A stretch of 64,000 bases of DNA from CANLBN01 sp034111645 (lineage in GTDB: Bacteria > Pseudomonadota > Gammaproteobacteria > Pseudomonadales > Cellvibrionaceae): assembly GCA_034111645.1 (NCBI GenBank), contig JAWUWW010000048.1, positions 1-64,000 on the forward strand. The letters are read 5' to 3'. Shown here in pieces: positions 18,260 to 27,501 of the stretch; the stretch's first letter is position 1, and every line of letters starts with the position of its first letter. The position numbers and the translations under genes were made by a program. Below the pieces are notes generated by a model that did not search any database, had not been told where the DNA came from, and was given only the letters and a program-made list of their open reading frames with translations.

Positions 18260-18359
18260 TAATCCAATGGTGGCAATTATTTATTAACGAAAATTATAAT
18301 TTTTACTGGAATAAGAAACATTAAAGTACGATTTATACATTAATTGACAGGGATGACTT

Positions 18360-19274
18360 ATGCGGCACTTTTTTATAAATCAGTTTTCAACTCAGTTTTC
18401 AACTCAGTTTTTAATTCAGATTTTAGCCCAAGCTTTTAGGAAAATTTATAAAAAAAGTAGCCTACATTTTGGTGTGTTTTTATTGTTATTTTTCGCCAAT
18501 CCCGCTTGGTCTTGGGGGCCTTTGGGGCATCAAGCAATTTGTGATGCTGCATGGCGAGGTAGTAGCAATGACATCAAAAAAGAGCTAGGCGCTGCCGCTA
18601 AAAGGATGGGGTACAAAACCTTTGCAAGTGGCTGTTTATGGGCTGATCATATCCGCAGCAAAAAAGAATATGATTATCTTAAACCGCTGCATTATATGAA
18701 TGTACCTAAAGATCAGCTCACGATTGAGAAAGATCCCTGCGGAGATGAACATTTCAAAAAACCTAGCTGTGTTTTATCCGCGATAACTTTTTATTCTAAG
18801 CGCTGGTTTAACGAGCAACTTTCTAGACGCGAGCGAGATGAAGCATTATTTTTAATGTCTCATTTTATAGGGGATATTCATCAGCCCTTGCACGTTGGTT
18901 TTGCAGATGATCGTGGCGGTACGCGCAAGAAAATTACTTTTGAGGGGCGCACGCTTTCGCTACATCAATTTTGGGATAGCAAAGTTTTAACGTGTGGAAA
19001 ATCTCAATCATGGCGACAGTTAGGGCAGCAGCTATATGTTGCTCATGATAATTATTTAGCCGATGCAAAAATAGACGTTGAAAAAGCGATAGCGTCAAAA
19101 TTTTTAGTAGAACCTAGTGTTTGGGCACAAGAATCTTATGATTTGACGCGCCAAATTTATCAGTTGCTGACAAATCACGCCGATGAATATTATTGTCCTT
19201 TGTTTAATGAAGCTGCAATAAAGCGACTAGAATTGGCCAGCGTACGCCTATTAGCCTTTTTGAAGCATCGGTGA
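18360..19274 (+). CDS. Secreted S1/P1-family nuclease
   Basis: The family cleaves single-stranded nucleic acids with a three-zinc site built on the mature N-terminal Trp. A signal peptide ends AWS|WGPLGH, so Trp52 would become residue 1. Other zinc-ligand motifs are WADHIRS, LHYMNVP, SHFIGDIHQPLHVG and HQFWDS. The start at 18360 has CAGGGA upstream. The N-terminus before the hydrophobic core is extended by two perfect and one imperfect copy of a 12-bp repeat encoding QFST. It may scavenge phosphate or nucleotides outside the cell. Confidence 0.9.
   Translation: MRHFFINQFSTQFSTQFLIQILAQAFRKIYKKSSLHFGVFLLLFFANPAWSWGPLGHQAICDAAWRGSSNDIKKELGAAAKRMGYKTFASGCLWADHIRSKKEYDYLKPLHYMNVPKDQLTIEKDPCGDEHFKKPSCVLSAITFYSKRWFNEQLSRRERDEALFLMSHFIGDIHQPLHVGFADDRGGTRKKITFEGRTLSLHQFWDSKVLTCGKSQSWRQLGQQLYVAHDNYLADAKIDVEKAIASKFLVEPSVWAQESYDLTRQIYQLLTNHADEYYCPLFNEAAIKRLELASVRLLAFLKHR
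18381..18416 (+). repeat. 12-bp coding tandem repeat in the nuclease leader
   Basis: CAGTTTTCAACT occurs at 18381-18392 and 18393-18404, followed by CAGTTTTTAATT at 18405-18416. The repeat keeps frame (QFST-QFST-QFLI) in the n-region of the signal peptide, so unit number could change without frameshift. Confidence 0.9.
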
Positions 19275-19285
19275 TTTAAGTTAAC

Positions 19286-19327
19286 AGCTTATTTAGTTTA
19301 TAAAATTAAGCGTCAGCTAAATAAGCT
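19286..19327 (+). terminator. Inverted repeat after the nuclease gene
   Basis: AGCTTATTTAG (19286-19296) and CTAAATAAGCT (19317-19327) form a perfect 11-bp stem with a 20-base loop, just after the nuclease stop. No T-tract follows, so intrinsic termination is uncertain. Confidence 0.4.
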
Positions 19328-19489
19328 ATTAATACTTTGTTAAGGACCTTATTAGATAGTCTTTGTTTAAGCCTATGTTGCCTAGTTATGTGTTTGTGAT
19401 TGGTGGAGTAACATTGTCACATAAGGTACAATCCGCGACCAATTTCATTAACTATTTAACGAACTCTTAAACGAGCTATTTCATACACT

Positions 19490-20585
19490 ATGGAAATCAA
19501 TCCTTATTTAACGACCCTTACTGAGCTGCAAAAGCGCACCGATGTGCTTAGGGGGTATCTTTGACTACGATGGAAAAAAAGAACAGCTGACAGAAGTAGA
19601 GTTGGAGCTTGCTGAACCCAATGTGTGGAACGATCAAAAGCGCGCCCAAGATCTAGGCCGAGAACGGGCATCTCTTGAGCAGGTTGTTGGGACTATTGAT
19701 GATCTCGATAAGGGTGTCGCTGATACCCGTGAGTTATTAGAAATGATCGTCGAAGAAGGAGATGAATCTGCACTTGTCGATGTTGATGAAGATATAAAAC
19801 GACTCAACACTCATTTAAGCACGCTAGAATTTAGGCGTATGTTCAGTGGTGAGACAGATGCTAATAATGCCTATCTCGATATTCAGTCGGGTTCTGGTGG
19901 AACCGAGGCTCAAGATTGGGCTGAAATGATGCTGCGGATGTATCTCCGGTGGGGAGATGCACATGGTTATAAGACTAGCCTGGAAGAGGTTTCAGCGGGT
20001 GATGTTGCCGGGATCAAAAGTGCCACTATCCATTTTGAGGGTGAGTATGCCTTTGGTTGGCTGCGAACAGAAACTGGCGTTCACCGCTTGGTGCGTAAGT
20101 CTCCATTCGATTCTGGCAGCCGTCGTCATACTTCTTTTGGTTCTGTTTTTGTAGCGCCAGAGATCGATGATGATTTTGAAGTTGAAGTTGATAAATCTGA
20201 CGTGCGTGAAGATACTTATCGTGCATCAGGAGCAGGTGGGCAGCACGTCAACAAAACAGACTCTGCTGTGCGCCTTACGCATGAGGCTAGTGGCATTGTT
20301 GTACAGTGTCAAAGCCAGCGCTCACAACATCAAAATCGTGATGCCGCATGGAAAATGCTACGCGCAAAACTTTACGAAAAAGAAATGCAAGAGCGCAATG
20401 CCGATAAACAAGCCCTAGAAGACAACAAAGCAGATATTGGTTGGGGCAGCCAAATTCGGTCTTATGTTTTAGACGATCAGCGTATTAAAGATTTACGCAC
20501 AGGTGTGCAAACGAGCAATTGCCAAGCAGTATTAGATGGCGACCTAGACCAATTTATTGAAGCTAGTTTAAAAGCTGGGCTGTAG
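19490..20585 (+). CDS. prfB: Peptide chain release factor 2 (programmed +1 frameshift)
   Basis: RF2 reads UGA and UAA stops. Translation starts at ATG 19490, runs 24 codons to an in-frame TGA at 19562-19564, then shifts +1 and continues from GAC at 19563, giving about 364 aa, the size of E. coli RF2 (365). The main frame contains the tripeptide SPF (KSPFDSG) and the catalytic GGQ in GAGGQHVN. lysS follows after 91 bases, the usual gammaproteobacterial order. Confidence 0.97.
19550..19565 (+). promoter_or_regulatory. prfB autoregulatory frameshift site
   Basis: AGGGGGTATCTTTGAC has an internal Shine-Dalgarno (AGGGGG), the CTT slippery codon, TGA and a following C. This is the canonical RF2 recoding signal: low RF2 favours the +1 slip at CTT-T over termination. 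Confidence 0.97.
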
Positions 20586-20676
20586 TTAACACTATAGTTG
20601 AAAACACAATCATAACCGCGTGCATCAGTGCATGATAAATATTATTAGCTAATAAATGAGATAAGAGTTTATAACT

Positions 20677-22185
20677 ATGTCCAACGAACAAGTACAAGAC
20701 GAGAATCGATTAATTGCCGAGCGACGTGAAAAATTGGCGTCTATTCGTCAGCAAGGTTTAGCGTTTCCTAACAATGTAAAGCGCGAGCATAAAGCTAGCG
20801 ATTTACAGGCTCAATTCGGTGAAAAGACAAAGCCAGAATTAGAAGAGCTTAATCATAAAGTTTCTGTTGCTGGACGTGTAATGGCAAAGCGTGGGCCCTT
20901 TATGGTGTTGCAAGATGTTAGTGGCCAAATACAACTTTATGCAAGTAAAGATGCGCAAAACACCTTAAAAGACACGACGGGTCATTGGGATTTGGGTGAT
21001 ATTGTCAGCGTCAGTGGTGCTTTACATAAATCAGGTAAAGGCGATCTTTACGTTAATTTAGAAGAGTTTGAGTTACTGACTAAATCTCTGCGTCCATTGC
21101 CTGATAAATATCATGGCCTTGCAGATCAAGAGTTACGCTATCGCCAACGCTATGTCGATTTAATTGTAAATCCTGGCGTTCGCGATACCTTTAAGATACG
21201 TTCACAAGTGATTACGTTTATTCGTAGCTACTTAAACGCTAATGAGTTTCTAGAAGTCGAAACCCCCATGCTTCAAACGATACCTGGTGGTGCTACGGCG
21301 CGGCCTTTCATCACGCATCACAACGCACTCGATATGGATATGTACTTGCGCATTGCACCCGAGCTTTATTTAAAGCGCTTAGTCGTTGGTGGTTTTGAGC
21401 GCGTCTACGAAATCAATCGTAATTTTCGTAACGAGGGCTTATCAACGCGTCACAACCCCGAGTTTACCATGCTTGAGTTTTATCAAGCCTACGCTAATTA
21501 TAATGACTTAATGAATCTTACCGAAGATATGCTACGCCAAATTGCTCAGCAAGTACTTGGCACTACCGATGTAAAAAACACGCTTAAAAATAGCGAAGGC
21601 GAAATTGTCGAAGAAAAAGTTTACGATTTTGCTAAGCCGTTTACTCGCATTAGTGTGTTTGATTCGATCTTACATTATAACGATGATATTACAGCTGAAG
21701 AGTTAGCAAGTGAGACGGGTGCGCGTAAAATCGCAGAACGGCTGCATATTCCTTTAAAAGATTATTACGGTTTGGGTAAAGTTCAAATTGAAATTTTTGA
21801 AAAAACAGTTGAGCATCGCCTTGATAACCCAACTTTCATTACTCAATATCCTACCGAGGTCTCGCCGCTTGCACGCCGAAATGATTCTAATCCCTTGGTG
21901 ACAGATCGTTTCGAGTTTTTTGTAGGTGGTCGTGAAATTGCTAACGGATTTTCTGAGCTTAATGATGCAGAAGATCAAGCAGAACGTTTTCAGCAACAAG
22001 TATCAGAAAAAGACTCGGGTGATGATGAAGCAATGCATTACGATGCCGATTATATCCGCGCTCTAGAATATGGTTTGCCGCCAACTGCCGGTGAGGGTAT
22101 TGGTATAGATCGCTTAGTGATGTTGTTAACAGATTCTCCTTCTATCAGAGATGTATTGTTGTTTCCGCATATGCGACCAGAATAG
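20677..22185 (+). CDS. lysS: Lysyl-tRNA synthetase, class II
   Basis: LysS charges tRNA-Lys. The N-terminal OB-fold anticodon-binding domain covers about residues 60-150, followed by the class II catalytic core: motif 1 near FLEVETPMLQ, motif 2 with FRNEGLSTRHNPEFTMLEFY, and motif 3 with GLPPTAGEGIGIDRL. At 502 aa the length matches E. coli LysS (505). A hairpin at 22226-22254 may end the prfB-lysS transcript. Confidence 0.97.
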   Translation: MSNEQVQDENRLIAERREKLASIRQQGLAFPNNVKREHKASDLQAQFGEKTKPELEELNHKVSVAGRVMAKRGPFMVLQDVSGQIQLYASKDAQNTLKDTTGHWDLGDIVSVSGALHKSGKGDLYVNLEEFELLTKSLRPLPDKYHGLADQELRYRQRYVDLIVNPGVRDTFKIRSQVITFIRSYLNANEFLEVETPMLQTIPGGATARPFITHHNALDMDMYLRIAPELYLKRLVVGGFERVYEINRNFRNEGLSTRHNPEFTMLEFYQAYANYNDLMNLTEDMLRQIAQQVLGTTDVKNTLKNSEGEIVEEKVYDFAKPFTRISVFDSILHYNDDITAEELASETGARKIAERLHIPLKDYYGLGKVQIEIFEKTVEHRLDNPTFITQYPTEVSPLARRNDSNPLVTDRFEFFVGGREIANGFSELNDAEDQAERFQQQVSEKDSGDDEAMHYDADYIRALEYGLPPTAGEGIGIDRLVMLLTDSPSIRDVLLFPHMRPE

Positions 22186-22225
22186 TAAGTCTACCTACCG
22201 TAAAGAATAATTTATTAGGTTTAAT

Positions 22226-22260
22226 ATCAAGCAGTAATTATTTAGCTGCTTGATTTTAAA
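22226..22260 (+). terminator. Probable terminator after lysS
   Basis: ATCAAGCAG (22226-22234) pairs with CTGCTTGAT (22246-22254), a perfect 9-bp stem with an 11-base loop, followed by TTTAAA and, a few bases later, a long T-run near 22267-22280. Confidence 0.6.
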
Positions 22261-22364
22261 TGCTTATTTTTTTTATTTTTTAAAGGAATAATTAGTATTT
22301 TTAACAATTATTTTTTAATACAGACATCATATAGTTTCAATAATTAATATAAGTCTATTTGCTG

Positions 22365-23039
22365 ATGATAAAGCTACATAAAAGCTGGTTAAAACATTTA
22401 GACTCTGAGTTTGAGAAAGACTATATGCTTAGGCTCAAACGATTTTTAGTCGATGAGAAAAAAAATAAAAAAATTATTTATCCTAAAAGCGACTTAATTT
22501 TTAATGCCTTTGATGCAACGCCGCTTAATAAAGTAAAAGTTGTTATTTTAGGCCAAGATCCTTATCACGGCCCAATGCAAGCTCATGGCTTAAGTTTTTC
22601 TGTTCCCCCCAATGTTGTCATCCCACCCTCTTTAAAAAATATTTATAAAGAAATTGAACGTGACTTACAGTTAAAAATGCCAAATCATGGTTGCCTTCAG
22701 TCCTGGGCTGCCCAAGGCGTATTGTTACTCAATGCAACATTAACTGTAGAGCATGCCAAAGCAGGCTCTCATCAAAAAAAAGGTTGGGAGATTTTTACGG
22801 ATCAAGCAATTAAGGTCGTTAATGACCAATGCGATCATGTGGTGTTTCTACTGTGGGGAAATTACGCGCAAAAGAAAGGTCAGTTTATTGATACAAAAAA
22901 ACATTACGTTTTAAGGTCACCTCATCCATCACCTTTATCGGCCCATCGTGGATTTATTGGCAACAATCATTTTTCACTTACCAATGATTATTTGAAGTCT
23001 AAAGCTAAAGAGCCTATTAACTGGCAAGCAAAGATTTAA
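22365..23039 (+). CDS. ung: Uracil-DNA glycosylase, family 1
   Basis: Ung removes uracil from DNA as the first step of base-excision repair. Motif A GQDPYHGP holds the catalytic Asp (Asp65), and the DNA-intercalation motif HPSPLSAHRGF is intact. The length of 224 aa is normal. The frame opens at TTG 22359, but the ATG two codons on is taken as start. It is convergent with the HDOD gene downstream. Confidence 0.96.
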   Translation: MIKLHKSWLKHLDSEFEKDYMLRLKRFLVDEKKNKKIIYPKSDLIFNAFDATPLNKVKVVILGQDPYHGPMQAHGLSFSVPPNVVIPPSLKNIYKEIERDLQLKMPNHGCLQSWAAQGVLLLNATLTVEHAKAGSHQKKGWEIFTDQAIKVVNDQCDHVVFLLWGNYAQKKGQFIDTKKHYVLRSPHPSPLSAHRGFIGNNHFSLTNDYLKSKAKEPINWQAKI

Positions 23040-23149
23040 TATTAAGGCTCACCATGTCGTGTCATATATGCGTGAATATTAAAAAAAATCTTAGAGTATC
23101 ACTGTTAGACATTAGAGCTAAACAGCGATAACGATAAATACTTAACGTG

Positions 23150-23986
23150 TTAAGCGTTCAACATTTCCATCGCTGCTGCCATTTCTTCACTCAAATCAGT
23201 TGATTCGATATGTGCTTCAGCCTCAAGGCCTAAACGTCCAAATGATTTAACTTGCGAGTAATCCACATTACTGAATTCACCACCGCCATCCATTTGAGTT
23301 TGAAGCATCGCTACGGTGACAAGATCTGCGTAATCGGCTTCTGGGATGTCGCGTGAGAATTTTAAATGATCAACAGGAATAGATTGAAGTTCTTTAGGGA
23401 AATCCCATTTTCTTAAAATAGCACGACCAATAATAGGGTGAATGGCTTTAATGACTCGATCTAGAGAGAGGCTGTCTTTTAATAATGATGGATGTTCTTC
23501 TGCAAAGCTAAGTATCGGCAATTTGCCAATTTGATAGACAAGCCCGCCTAGAGTAGCTTGATCTGGGCGAAGTTTAGTTCTATGTTTACATAAAATATGA
23601 CATACGCCCGCAATTTCACTAGAGGTTTGCCAAATTTGGCGCATGCGAGTGTCTACAATGCTAGACGTTGCCTGAAACATTTGCTCCATAGCTAAGTCAA
23701 CCGCAATATTAGCGGTATAGGCCATTCCAAGACGACCTAAGGCCATCTTCATATCTTTTATTTCTTGTGCGGCTCTAAAAATAGGGCTGTTAGCGACTTT
23801 TACAATACGCGCACTGAGTGCAGCATCACTACCGATAATTTTTTCGATATCGGAGAGATTAGAATCAGGATTTTCTGCAACATCGCGCACCCTAAGAGCA
23901 ACTTCAGGAAGCGTGGGGAGTACAATTTGATCATTTTTGATTAAAGAAATAATCTCCCTACTGACTTCTTCAACAATATTGCTCAT
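23150..23986 (-). CDS. HDOD-domain signalling protein
   Basis: HDOD domains are catalytically degenerate relatives of HD phosphohydrolases, found in regulatory proteins. This 278-aa protein is almost all HDOD, with LPTLPEVALRVRDVAENPDS at the start and IIGSDAALSARIVKVANSP, typical of stand-alone members. It has no output domain visible. It lies just downstream of ygfZ, 37 bases from it and on the same strand, so the two are probably co-transcribed. Confidence 0.88.
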   Translation of the reverse strand: MSNIVEEVSREIISLIKNDQIVLPTLPEVALRVRDVAENPDSNLSDIEKIIGSDAALSARIVKVANSPIFRAAQEIKDMKMALGRLGMAYTANIAVDLAMEQMFQATSSIVDTRMRQIWQTSSEIAGVCHILCKHRTKLRPDQATLGGLVYQIGKLPILSFAEEHPSLLKDSLSLDRVIKAIHPIIGRAILRKWDFPKELQSIPVDHLKFSRDIPEADYADLVTVAMLQTQMDGGGEFSNVDYSQVKSFGRLGLEAEAHIESTDLSEEMAAAMEMLNA

Positions 23987-24023
23987 AAAATAGTCTCGGT
24001 ATCCAAAATAGTCGTTTTTAAAT

Positions 24024-24956
24024 CTATTCCTTAGTTATAGCATAGGGAAGCGGATGCAGTTGAAGTTTTTGCTGAAAATCTTGATCTATAAAGATCTGAT
24101 CACTATTTACTGATTCTTCAGTGACTACAGCGAGTAAAATTTGACCATTTTCTGTTGATGCCGATAGTGCAACGTGCCCAATTGCCTGATTTTTATCAGG
24201 GCTATAAAGAGGCGTATTTGGGGGTAGCTGTGCATTAGTATCGACTGAAAAGCGATAAAGATGCTTTTTGAGTTTGCCAAGATAATGCATCCGCGCGACC
24301 ACCTCTTGGCCTGTATAACAGCCCTTAGTAAAGCTGATAGCTTCACGAAGCACCTGAAAATTTAGCATTTGTGGAATAAACTCTTCGACGGTTTCTGGCC
24401 GAACTTCGGCAATACCTTGCTTTATATTATCAATACACCATTGTTTATCTGCGGATTCGAGCGAATTGAACGCTGTTATTTGTTGAGTGTTTTCTGAAGA
24501 TACCCAGAGTTCAAAGCGGTCATCATCAATTTTTATGACACTAATGCCCGATGTATGATGAATTGCTTCACCGACTAGACTAGGGATAGAAAGCCCTAAG
24601 GCCTCTAATGGGGCGGTATCTTGACCTTTATAGGCGATTATTCGATAAGACTCAGAGGCATCGATAAGCTCTACTTTAGAAAACATACTGTATTTTTTTA
24701 ATTGGGTAAGAGCCCCAGCTAGTAAAGACGAATAGATTGAAAGAGCGATAGTCTGCTCATCGAGTTGGCAGGCTAAAAAGCTAAACAACATTCTACCTTT
24801 ATGAGTGCAATGTGCGCCCAATATGGTTTTACTTCTGCCGTCGCTAATAGCAAGCTGTTTGACATCGCAGGTTACTTGACCTTGTAAAAATTTTTGTGCT
24901 TCAGGCCCCTTTAATATTAAGAGTTTGTGATCCTGACTTTCTAAAAATGCTGTCAT
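24024..24956 (-). CDS. ygfZ: YgfZ, folate-binding iron-sulfur cluster protein
   Basis: YgfZ resembles the T-protein of glycine cleavage, binds folate and assists assembly or repair of certain Fe-S enzymes. The family signature K-G-C-Y-T-G-Q-E is present (TKGCYTGQEVVAR), with its essential Cys. At 310 aa the length matches. It is divergent from sdhE, a conserved gammaproteobacterial arrangement. Confidence 0.93.
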   Translation of the reverse strand: MTAFLESQDHKLLILKGPEAQKFLQGQVTCDVKQLAISDGRSKTILGAHCTHKGRMLFSFLACQLDEQTIALSIYSSLLAGALTQLKKYSMFSKVELIDASESYRIIAYKGQDTAPLEALGLSIPSLVGEAIHHTSGISVIKIDDDRFELWVSSENTQQITAFNSLESADKQWCIDNIKQGIAEVRPETVEEFIPQMLNFQVLREAISFTKGCYTGQEVVARMHYLGKLKKHLYRFSVDTNAQLPPNTPLYSPDKNQAIGHVALSASTENGQILLAVVTEESVNSDQIFIDQDFQQKLQLHPLPYAITKE

Positions 24957-25284
24957 AGAAACTTAATCCATAATTTGCTAATGGCTAGTACGCCTGTTAG
25001 ATGATAAAAACCTACTGATTAAGGCACCTTTGACCAGAAATTTTGCAAAGCCTTTTTTATAAAAGGCTTATTGCTAGCTTATAGCACCACAATACCCATC
25101 ACGTAGTCAAAATGTCCGACTAAAACCGCTTTTCATCGCGAGGTATATTCTCGAACAGATTCATAGTGAATGTATTTGCAGAAAGTTATTTGAGTTTACG
25201 CTTGAGTATTATAAAGGGATTCATTATTGTATGCGCAATTATCTAAGCATCATAATCATCTATTAATCAAGAATAGGAAGTACA
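24957..25284. other. Divergent ygfZ-sdhE intergenic region
   Basis: This 328-bp spacer contains a perfect inverted repeat AAGCCTTTT-TTAT-AAAAGGCTT at 25048-25069, extended by flanking GCA/TGC. No T-tract follows on either strand, so it could be an operator or an RNA structure rather than a terminator. No ORF is seen. Confidence 0.6.
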
Positions 25285-25542
25285 ATGGAATATAATCGTC
25301 TAGTATGGGCAAGTCGCCGCGGAATGCTAGAGCTCGACTTAATTTTGCAACCATTTGTCGAAAACGTCTATAAAAATCTTGGCGATGACGATCAAAAATT
25401 ATTTGATCTTTTATTAGAAGAGCAAGATCAAGATCTATTTAATTGGTTTCTTAAAAAAGAAGATCCCGATAATGAAAATTTGCTAAGGATAGTGAAAATT
25501 GTTCGTGAAAAATCTAACAAATACGCAGCAAAACAAGGTTAA
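25285..25542 (+). CDS. sdhE: SdhE, FAD assembly factor (YgfY)
   Basis: SdhE binds the flavoprotein subunit of succinate dehydrogenase or fumarate reductase and promotes covalent FAD attachment. The 85-aa protein carries the essential RGxxE motif in SRRGMLELDLIL. AGGAAG lies just before the ATG. The C-terminal codons overlap the start of the ygfX-like gene, as in other Gammaproteobacteria. Confidence 0.94.
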   Translation: MEYNRLVWASRRGMLELDLILQPFVENVYKNLGDDDQKLFDLLLEEQDQDLFNWFLKKEDPDNENLLRIVKIVREKSNKYAAKQG

Positions 25543-26008
25543 TGTTCAAGCGTTAACTAAATCGTCCCCACAGCTAATTAGAATAAAGCCATCAAAATTA
25601 CTGCTAACGATTGTGACAATGTTGCATATGTTGATAGTTGTGTCTTTTTTATCGTCAGGTTTGTCATTTAAGTGGGCGCAACTACCCATAGTATTAGTAT
25701 GTATTCATTTGGGCTTTTATTGTTATCAGTGGCGTCTTTTGCCCAATTATCGTTTGCAATTTTTAGCTGATCGCTGGCATCTTTTAACAAAACAAGAAAG
25801 TCCTGATATAGAAACTTTAAAGGCTAAAGAACAGATTCGGTTGTCTATAAAGGCTTGTTATTATTGGTCTCGCTTTTTAGTTGTTTTAATAGTTGAAGAT
25901 GAGGCTTTAAAGTCTCGTATCCAATACATTCCCATTGTTTTTGATTGCTGTAATGAAGATGATTTTCGTTTTATAAAGGTAATGAGCAAGTCAATGTTGG
26001 CTTCATAG
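25505..26008 (+). CDS. ygfX: YgfX/CptA-like membrane protein
   Basis: The protein has two adjacent hydrophobic segments (about residues 30-75) and a soluble C-terminal part, the architecture of YgfX, which in E. coli was proposed to be a toxin partner of SdhE/YgfY. Sequence identity to that family looks weak and the call rests partly on its place after sdhE. The frame starts inside sdhE; GTG 25505 and TTG 25499 are both possible. Confidence 0.65.
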   Translation: MKNLTNTQQNKVNVQALTKSSPQLIRIKPSKLLLTIVTMLHMLIVVSFLSSGLSFKWAQLPIVLVCIHLGFYCYQWRLLPNYRLQFLADRWHLLTKQESPDIETLKAKEQIRLSIKACYYWSRFLVVLIVEDEALKSRIQYIPIVFDCCNEDDFRFIKVMSKSMLAS

Positions 26009-26038
26009 CTTGTCGTGATAAATTAGTTGAGACATTAA

Positions 26039-26905
26039 ATGACGAATGAAACAAAAGGCATGCTCTTAGGGTTTTGTGGTGTCATTGCGTTTTCTCTAAC
26101 CCTGCCTATTACACGCTCTCTCGTTACTCTTTCTGACCCAGTGTTTATTGCCAGTGCTCGTGTTGTTGTAGCAGCTATTGCCGCTGGCTCTTGGTTATTG
26201 CTAACAAAGCAAGTTTGGCCAACAGCAGCGCAGTTCAAAAGATTAGTTATTGTTGCCAGTGGCATCACCTTTGGTTTTCCTATTTTTTCATCAATTGCGA
26301 TGAAGTCTTTACCGGCATCGCATGGTGGTGTTGTGTTAGGTTTGTTACCTCTTGTGACCGCCATTGTCGCTGCTATCATTTATAAAGAAAGGCCGTCTAT
26401 TGGTTTTTGGATGGCATCCTTAATAGGTAGTATTTTAGTGATTGTTTATTCACTACTGCAAGGTGACGGGCATTTTCAGCAAGGTGATATTGCATTATTA
26501 ATTGCGGCTATTTCAGTATCTATTTCATACGGGGCTGGGGCTACATTATCCCGCGAATTAGGTAGTCTCCAAGTTGTTAGTTGGGCGGTCGTTATTTCTG
26601 CGCCAATATTATTTATCGTCGCTTTATTAACAATGCCAAATGATGTGTTGTTGGTAAAGCCATGGGATTGGATTAATTTTTTATATTTAGCTTTAGTCAG
26701 CCAGTGGTTAAGCTTTTTATTTTGGAATAAAGGCTTAGCTCTTGGCGGTATTGCGCGGGTTAGTCAAACGCAATTATTACAGCCCTTTTTGACCATTCTT
26801 TTTTCTATTTTATTGCTAGGCGAGCAGCTAGATTTTATGACACTATTGTTTGCAGGTTTAGTCGCACTGATTGTTGTATTTGGACGTAAATTTAAGGCGG
26901 CTTAG
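26039..26905 (+). CDS. EamA/DMT-superfamily transporter
   Basis: The 288-aa protein has about ten transmembrane helices in two repeated EamA halves, the typical drug/metabolite transporter layout. Signature segments include ITRSLVTLSDPVFIASARVVVA in half one and the late SQWLSFLFWNKGLALGG in half two. The substrate cannot be told; family members export amino acids, nucleosides or other metabolites. It is followed by a bidirectional terminator and a convergent gene. Confidence 0.88.
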   Translation: MTNETKGMLLGFCGVIAFSLTLPITRSLVTLSDPVFIASARVVVAAIAAGSWLLLTKQVWPTAAQFKRLVIVASGITFGFPIFSSIAMKSLPASHGGVVLGLLPLVTAIVAAIIYKERPSIGFWMASLIGSILVIVYSLLQGDGHFQQGDIALLIAAISVSISYGAGATLSRELGSLQVVSWAVVISAPILFIVALLTMPNDVLLVKPWDWINFLYLALVSQWLSFLFWNKGLALGGIARVSQTQLLQPFLTILFSILLLGEQLDFMTLLFAGLVALIVVFGRKFKAA

Positions 26906-27050
26906 AGAGAATGTTATTTGCTTAAGTGTTTTGTAAAATAGTATTGAAGTAAACTTTGAGACGGTTTCTAAAGACAGTTCGATTAGGTGGGTTTTAATCT
27001 AATAGCCTCTTATTCAATATATGTTTTAACTTAATAAGTTGTTAAACAAT

Positions 27051-27087
27051 AAAAAAATCTAGTTGTATCTACAGGCTAGACTTTTTT
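27051..27087. terminator. Bidirectional terminator between EamA and DM13 genes
   Basis: An A7 run, TCTAG (27058-27062), a 13-base loop, CTAGA (27076-27080) and a T6 tract give A-run/stem/T-run symmetry that could stop transcription from both convergent genes. Confidence 0.6.
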
Positions 27088-27105
27088 AATGATGGCATTA
27101 AACCT

Positions 27106-27501
27106 TTATTTGAGTGAACCGCCACCCCAAAGTACAGAATATTTTTCACAGTGAATCAATACAGAAGCAAAATCATCAATATTAACACTTGCTGGAATTT
27201 CGTATTCCTGTGCTCCTTTTGCTGATTGTAATTGGCTAAGAAGCACAGATGAACTTATTACATTTTGACCGTTCACCTGATCAATACTTAGATTTGATAA
27301 AAATATTTTTAAATCAGGACCATTTTTGGTTTTAAATTTCTCATCGAAAGCAATAAATGTTTTCCCGTCGCGCTTAACCACTTCCCAAGAACCTTTAATG
27401 CCGTATTTTTTTTCAACCCATTCATTTGCTTGTGAGTTAATACTTAATACTGTAAAAAAAAGTAATGACAGTAGCTTTAACGTTGTTCGTATTTGTTTCA
27501 T
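27106..27501 (-). CDS. Exported DM13-domain protein
   Basis: DM13 domains are predicted redox or electron-transfer modules with a conserved Cys. After a signal peptide (cleavage near SQANE, residue 25), the 131-aa protein has the family pattern GSWEVVKRDGKTFIAFDEKF, GPDLKIFLS and the C-terminal CEKYSVLWGGG with the single conserved Cys. It is predicted periplasmic or surface-exposed. The gene is isolated, with a 669-bp non-coding region upstream. Confidence 0.82.
   Translation of the reverse strand: MKQIRTTLKLLSLLFFTVLSINSQANEWVEKKYGIKGSWEVVKRDGKTFIAFDEKFKTKNGPDLKIFLSNLSIDQVNGQNVISSSVLLSQLQSAKGAQEYEIPASVNIDDFASVLIHCEKYSVLWGGGSLK

Noticed and set aside
19542..20585. RF2 gene starting at 19542 without frameshift
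   Set aside because: The canonical recoding site and a 24-codon leader from ATG 19490 explain the full-length protein.
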